From: Lentimonas sp002292345
Lineage (GTDB): Bacteria; Verrucomicrobiota; Verrucomicrobiia; Opitutales; Coraliomargaritaceae
Length of the DNA: 7,351 nucleotides
Reading direction: 5' to 3'
Assembly (NCBI GenBank): GCA_964187655.1
Contig: CAXLMP010000034.1
Span: forward strand, 1-7,351
Under the pieces are notes generated by a model. That model saw only the letters and a list, made by a program, of their open reading frames with translations. It was not told where the DNA came from and ran no database searches. Both the position numbers and the translations under genes were made by a program. Positions 5,933-7,351 of this stretch are shown in pieces (positions within the stretch are counted from its first letter, which is position 1; each line of letters starts with the position of its first letter).

Positions 5933-7351
5933 TTACCACTTACCTAAATTAATACTGTTCAGATCTGCCAGCGAAGCTTCGGGCACTTGGCCGTCAAAGG
6001 CGCGGATCGCGTGGCGCAAATTGCGGATTGCGAGGGCATACGTCTTTTCCTCGACGGGCAGTTTACAGGTCGCCCGTGCGGCTTTGAGCGCTTGGGTCAG
6101 CGCGTCGACATTGATGCCCTGCTTCATTAATTTACCGCGTGCTTCATGCCCGACCTTGATCATTGAAAACAGGCCGGGACTATATGCGTAGCCATCCTCA
6201 AGTTCGAGCGACACCGCAGCATCAATACGGACCTTTCCAACGGGTGGAACGGGTTCCGAATAAACGAGGAAGTTATTGGCATCAATGAGGCAGAACACCG
6301 CGTGCGTCATGCCCGGAGGTGCCACCGCTTCGACGCGCCCGTCTGTCAATTTGACCGGTGCGTAAATCCACTCCTCCAAGCGCGGCGCACGATACTTGAG
6401 CTCGGTGCCGCCATTCAGGCTATACATCATATAGGCTGTCTCCACTGCGACATTCGCTTGCGTTTCGAAGGTCGCCCAAATCCGGCTCTCCTCGCTGCCC
6501 AATCCAGTCATGACGGGCACATCGCTCTTGCCTGGAAGGTCGGCCTCTGCGTCGGGATTCAAATGCGGCACGCGCGCATCGTTTGTCTGCATCCAATTCG
6601 TCAGATCACCCAGCAACTGCTGAGTCATCTCGGGGTATTGGTCCACTAGGTTGCTCGTCTCGCTGATGTCGTTTTGAGAACCGTCTTCGTTGTAGAGTTT
6701 GAACAGCTGAAGTTCCGGCGTCTTCGTCAGAAGTGGGCCGGTGTTTTTCATCAACTTCCAGCCCTTTCGCTGAATCACCGAATATGATTTGTCATCCGCT
6801 GGGTGATGAAAGTACAGAGTATCTCTGACGGAGCCATCGGCAAACTTCGCCTGCGAGCCTTCGTCTTTGATCAACGGCAAGATGTTGCACCCGTCCAGAT
6901 CCAATACCGGATCCGGCTGCATGCCGCCCATTGCCATAAAGGTCGGGAACAAATCCAACAAAGTGATCGGCGTCGTCTCATTCACCGAACCAGGCTCAAT
7001 CCCAGGGCCCATCACGATAAACGGAATCTTAACGCCGCCCTCATACATATAGGTCTTCCCTTCACGCAAAGGCGCGTTGTCCGTCACCTTTTCATAGTTT
7101 CGTTTGCCGTCCAGCCCCTTCCATGTCGCCAGACGCTGCGCACCGCCGTTGTCGGACGTGATGATCACATAGGTATTGTCGATCAGCTTGTGGCCGGGGT
7201 TACGCGGGTCGTCGATCGACTCCAGAGTCTCGACCACTTGAGCGACCATCCAGTCGACCGAATCCACCATGCTGGCGTAATACGGATTGTTTTGCCCAGG
7301 CGCCTCGGGATCGGCAATCGCACCAGGATCGGTAGGAAAATCGATGCCGAG
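5933..7351 (-). CDS. Second type I (S1) sulfatase with the same C-terminal extension, N-terminus beyond window
   Basis: The 472 visible residues are the C-terminal part of a paralogue of the sulfatase at 3451-5655. The first visible residues (LGIDFPTDPG) align to residue 276 of that protein, so about 275 residues, including the signal peptide and the FGly Cys motif, lie outside the window. The ATG at 7270 is internal (a Met in PYYASMVDS) and not the start. Visible core features are the metal-binding TSDNGG and the segment DNAPLREGK followed by YEGGVKIPF. Between them is an insertion of about 15 residues (QRLATWKGLDGKRNYEK) absent from sulfatase 1. The C-terminal extension carries VEAVAPPGMTHAVF, YAYSPGLF and AIRNLRHAIR. 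It ends with TAA, and a 277-bp REP-containing gap separates it from sulfatase 1, so co-transcription is possible but attenuated expression of the downstream genes is also possible. Sampled lines look more GC-rich than sulfatase 1. Confidence 0.95.
   Translation of the reverse strand, partial: LGIDFPTDPGAIADPEAPGQNNPYYASMVDSVDWMVAQVVETLESIDDPRNPGHKLIDNTYVIITSDNGGAQRLATWKGLDGKRNYEKVTDNAPLREGKTYMYEGGVKIPFIVMGPGIEPGSVNETTPITLLDLFPTFMAMGGMQPDPVLDLDGCNILPLIKDEGSQAKFADGSVRDTLYFHHPADDKSYSVIQRKGWKLMKNTGPLLTKTPELQLFKLYNEDGSQNDISETSNLVDQYPEMTQQLLGDLTNWMQTNDARVPHLNPDAEADLPGKSDVPVMTGLGSEESRIWATFETQANVAVETAYMMYSLNGGTELKYRAPRLEEWIYAPVKLTDGRVEAVAPPGMTHAVFCLIDANNFLVYSEPVPPVGKVRIDAAVSLELEDGYAYSPGLFSMIKVGHEARGKLMKQGINVDALTQALKAARATCKLPVEEKTYALAIRNLRHAIRAFDGQVPEASLADLNSINLGKW

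Noticed and set aside
5663..6191. Several overlapping short frames in both directions across the repeat cluster
   Set aside because: They read through REP-like hairpins, giving repeated peptides such as EGNAPSLP and MTEH on both strands; no domain and no ribosome binding site.

Overview
The window looks like a piece of a marine, polysaccharide-degrading bacterium of the PVC group, most likely Verrucomicrobiota (Opitutae type, such as Coraliomargarita or Lentimonas relatives). This is inferred from secreted Cys-type sulfatases sitting next to a secreted alpha/beta-hydrolase, from the style of the LolC/E permease, and from intergenic spaces filled with short palindromic repeats. No rRNA or marker gene confirms the lineage.

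Layout. Positions 1-1179 (minus strand) hold a LolC/E (FtsX-fold) lipoprotein-release permease, cut at its C-terminus by the window edge. Divergent from it, on the plus strand, is an initiator tRNA-fMet (1450-1526) followed at once by an intrinsic terminator (1531-1564). Positions 1565-1920 have no gene and contain palindromes and short repeats. Positions 1921-3339 (minus) carry a secreted esterase / dienelactone-hydrolase-like gene that is complete in one frame but has two in-frame TAG codons (3193-3195 and 2446-2448). It is therefore called a pseudogene, with recoding or sequencing error as alternatives. Positions 3451-5655 (minus) encode an intact secreted type I sulfatase of 734 residues. 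Positions 5656-5932 are intergenic and hold three copies of a REP-like element plus repeats shared with 1565-1920. Positions 5933-7351 (minus) are the C-terminal two thirds of a second, paralogous sulfatase that enters from the right edge.

How the genes fit together. Read on the minus strand, the order is sulfatase, sulfatase, esterase. This is a sulfatase/esterase locus of the kind that strips sulfate and acyl groups from algal or other marine polysaccharides. The substrate cannot be named from this window. The two sulfatases share an unusual C-terminal extension of about 200 residues (a predicted beta domain plus a helical domain) and differ by an insertion right beside the catalytic DNGG motif, which suggests duplication followed by divergence in specificity. 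The lol permease and tRNA are housekeeping genes unrelated to this locus.

I found no CRISPR array, phage gene, transposase or toxin-antitoxin gene. The observations most worth following are the two amber codons in an otherwise well-preserved esterase, the shared sulfatase extension, and the repeat-rich intergenic spaces.
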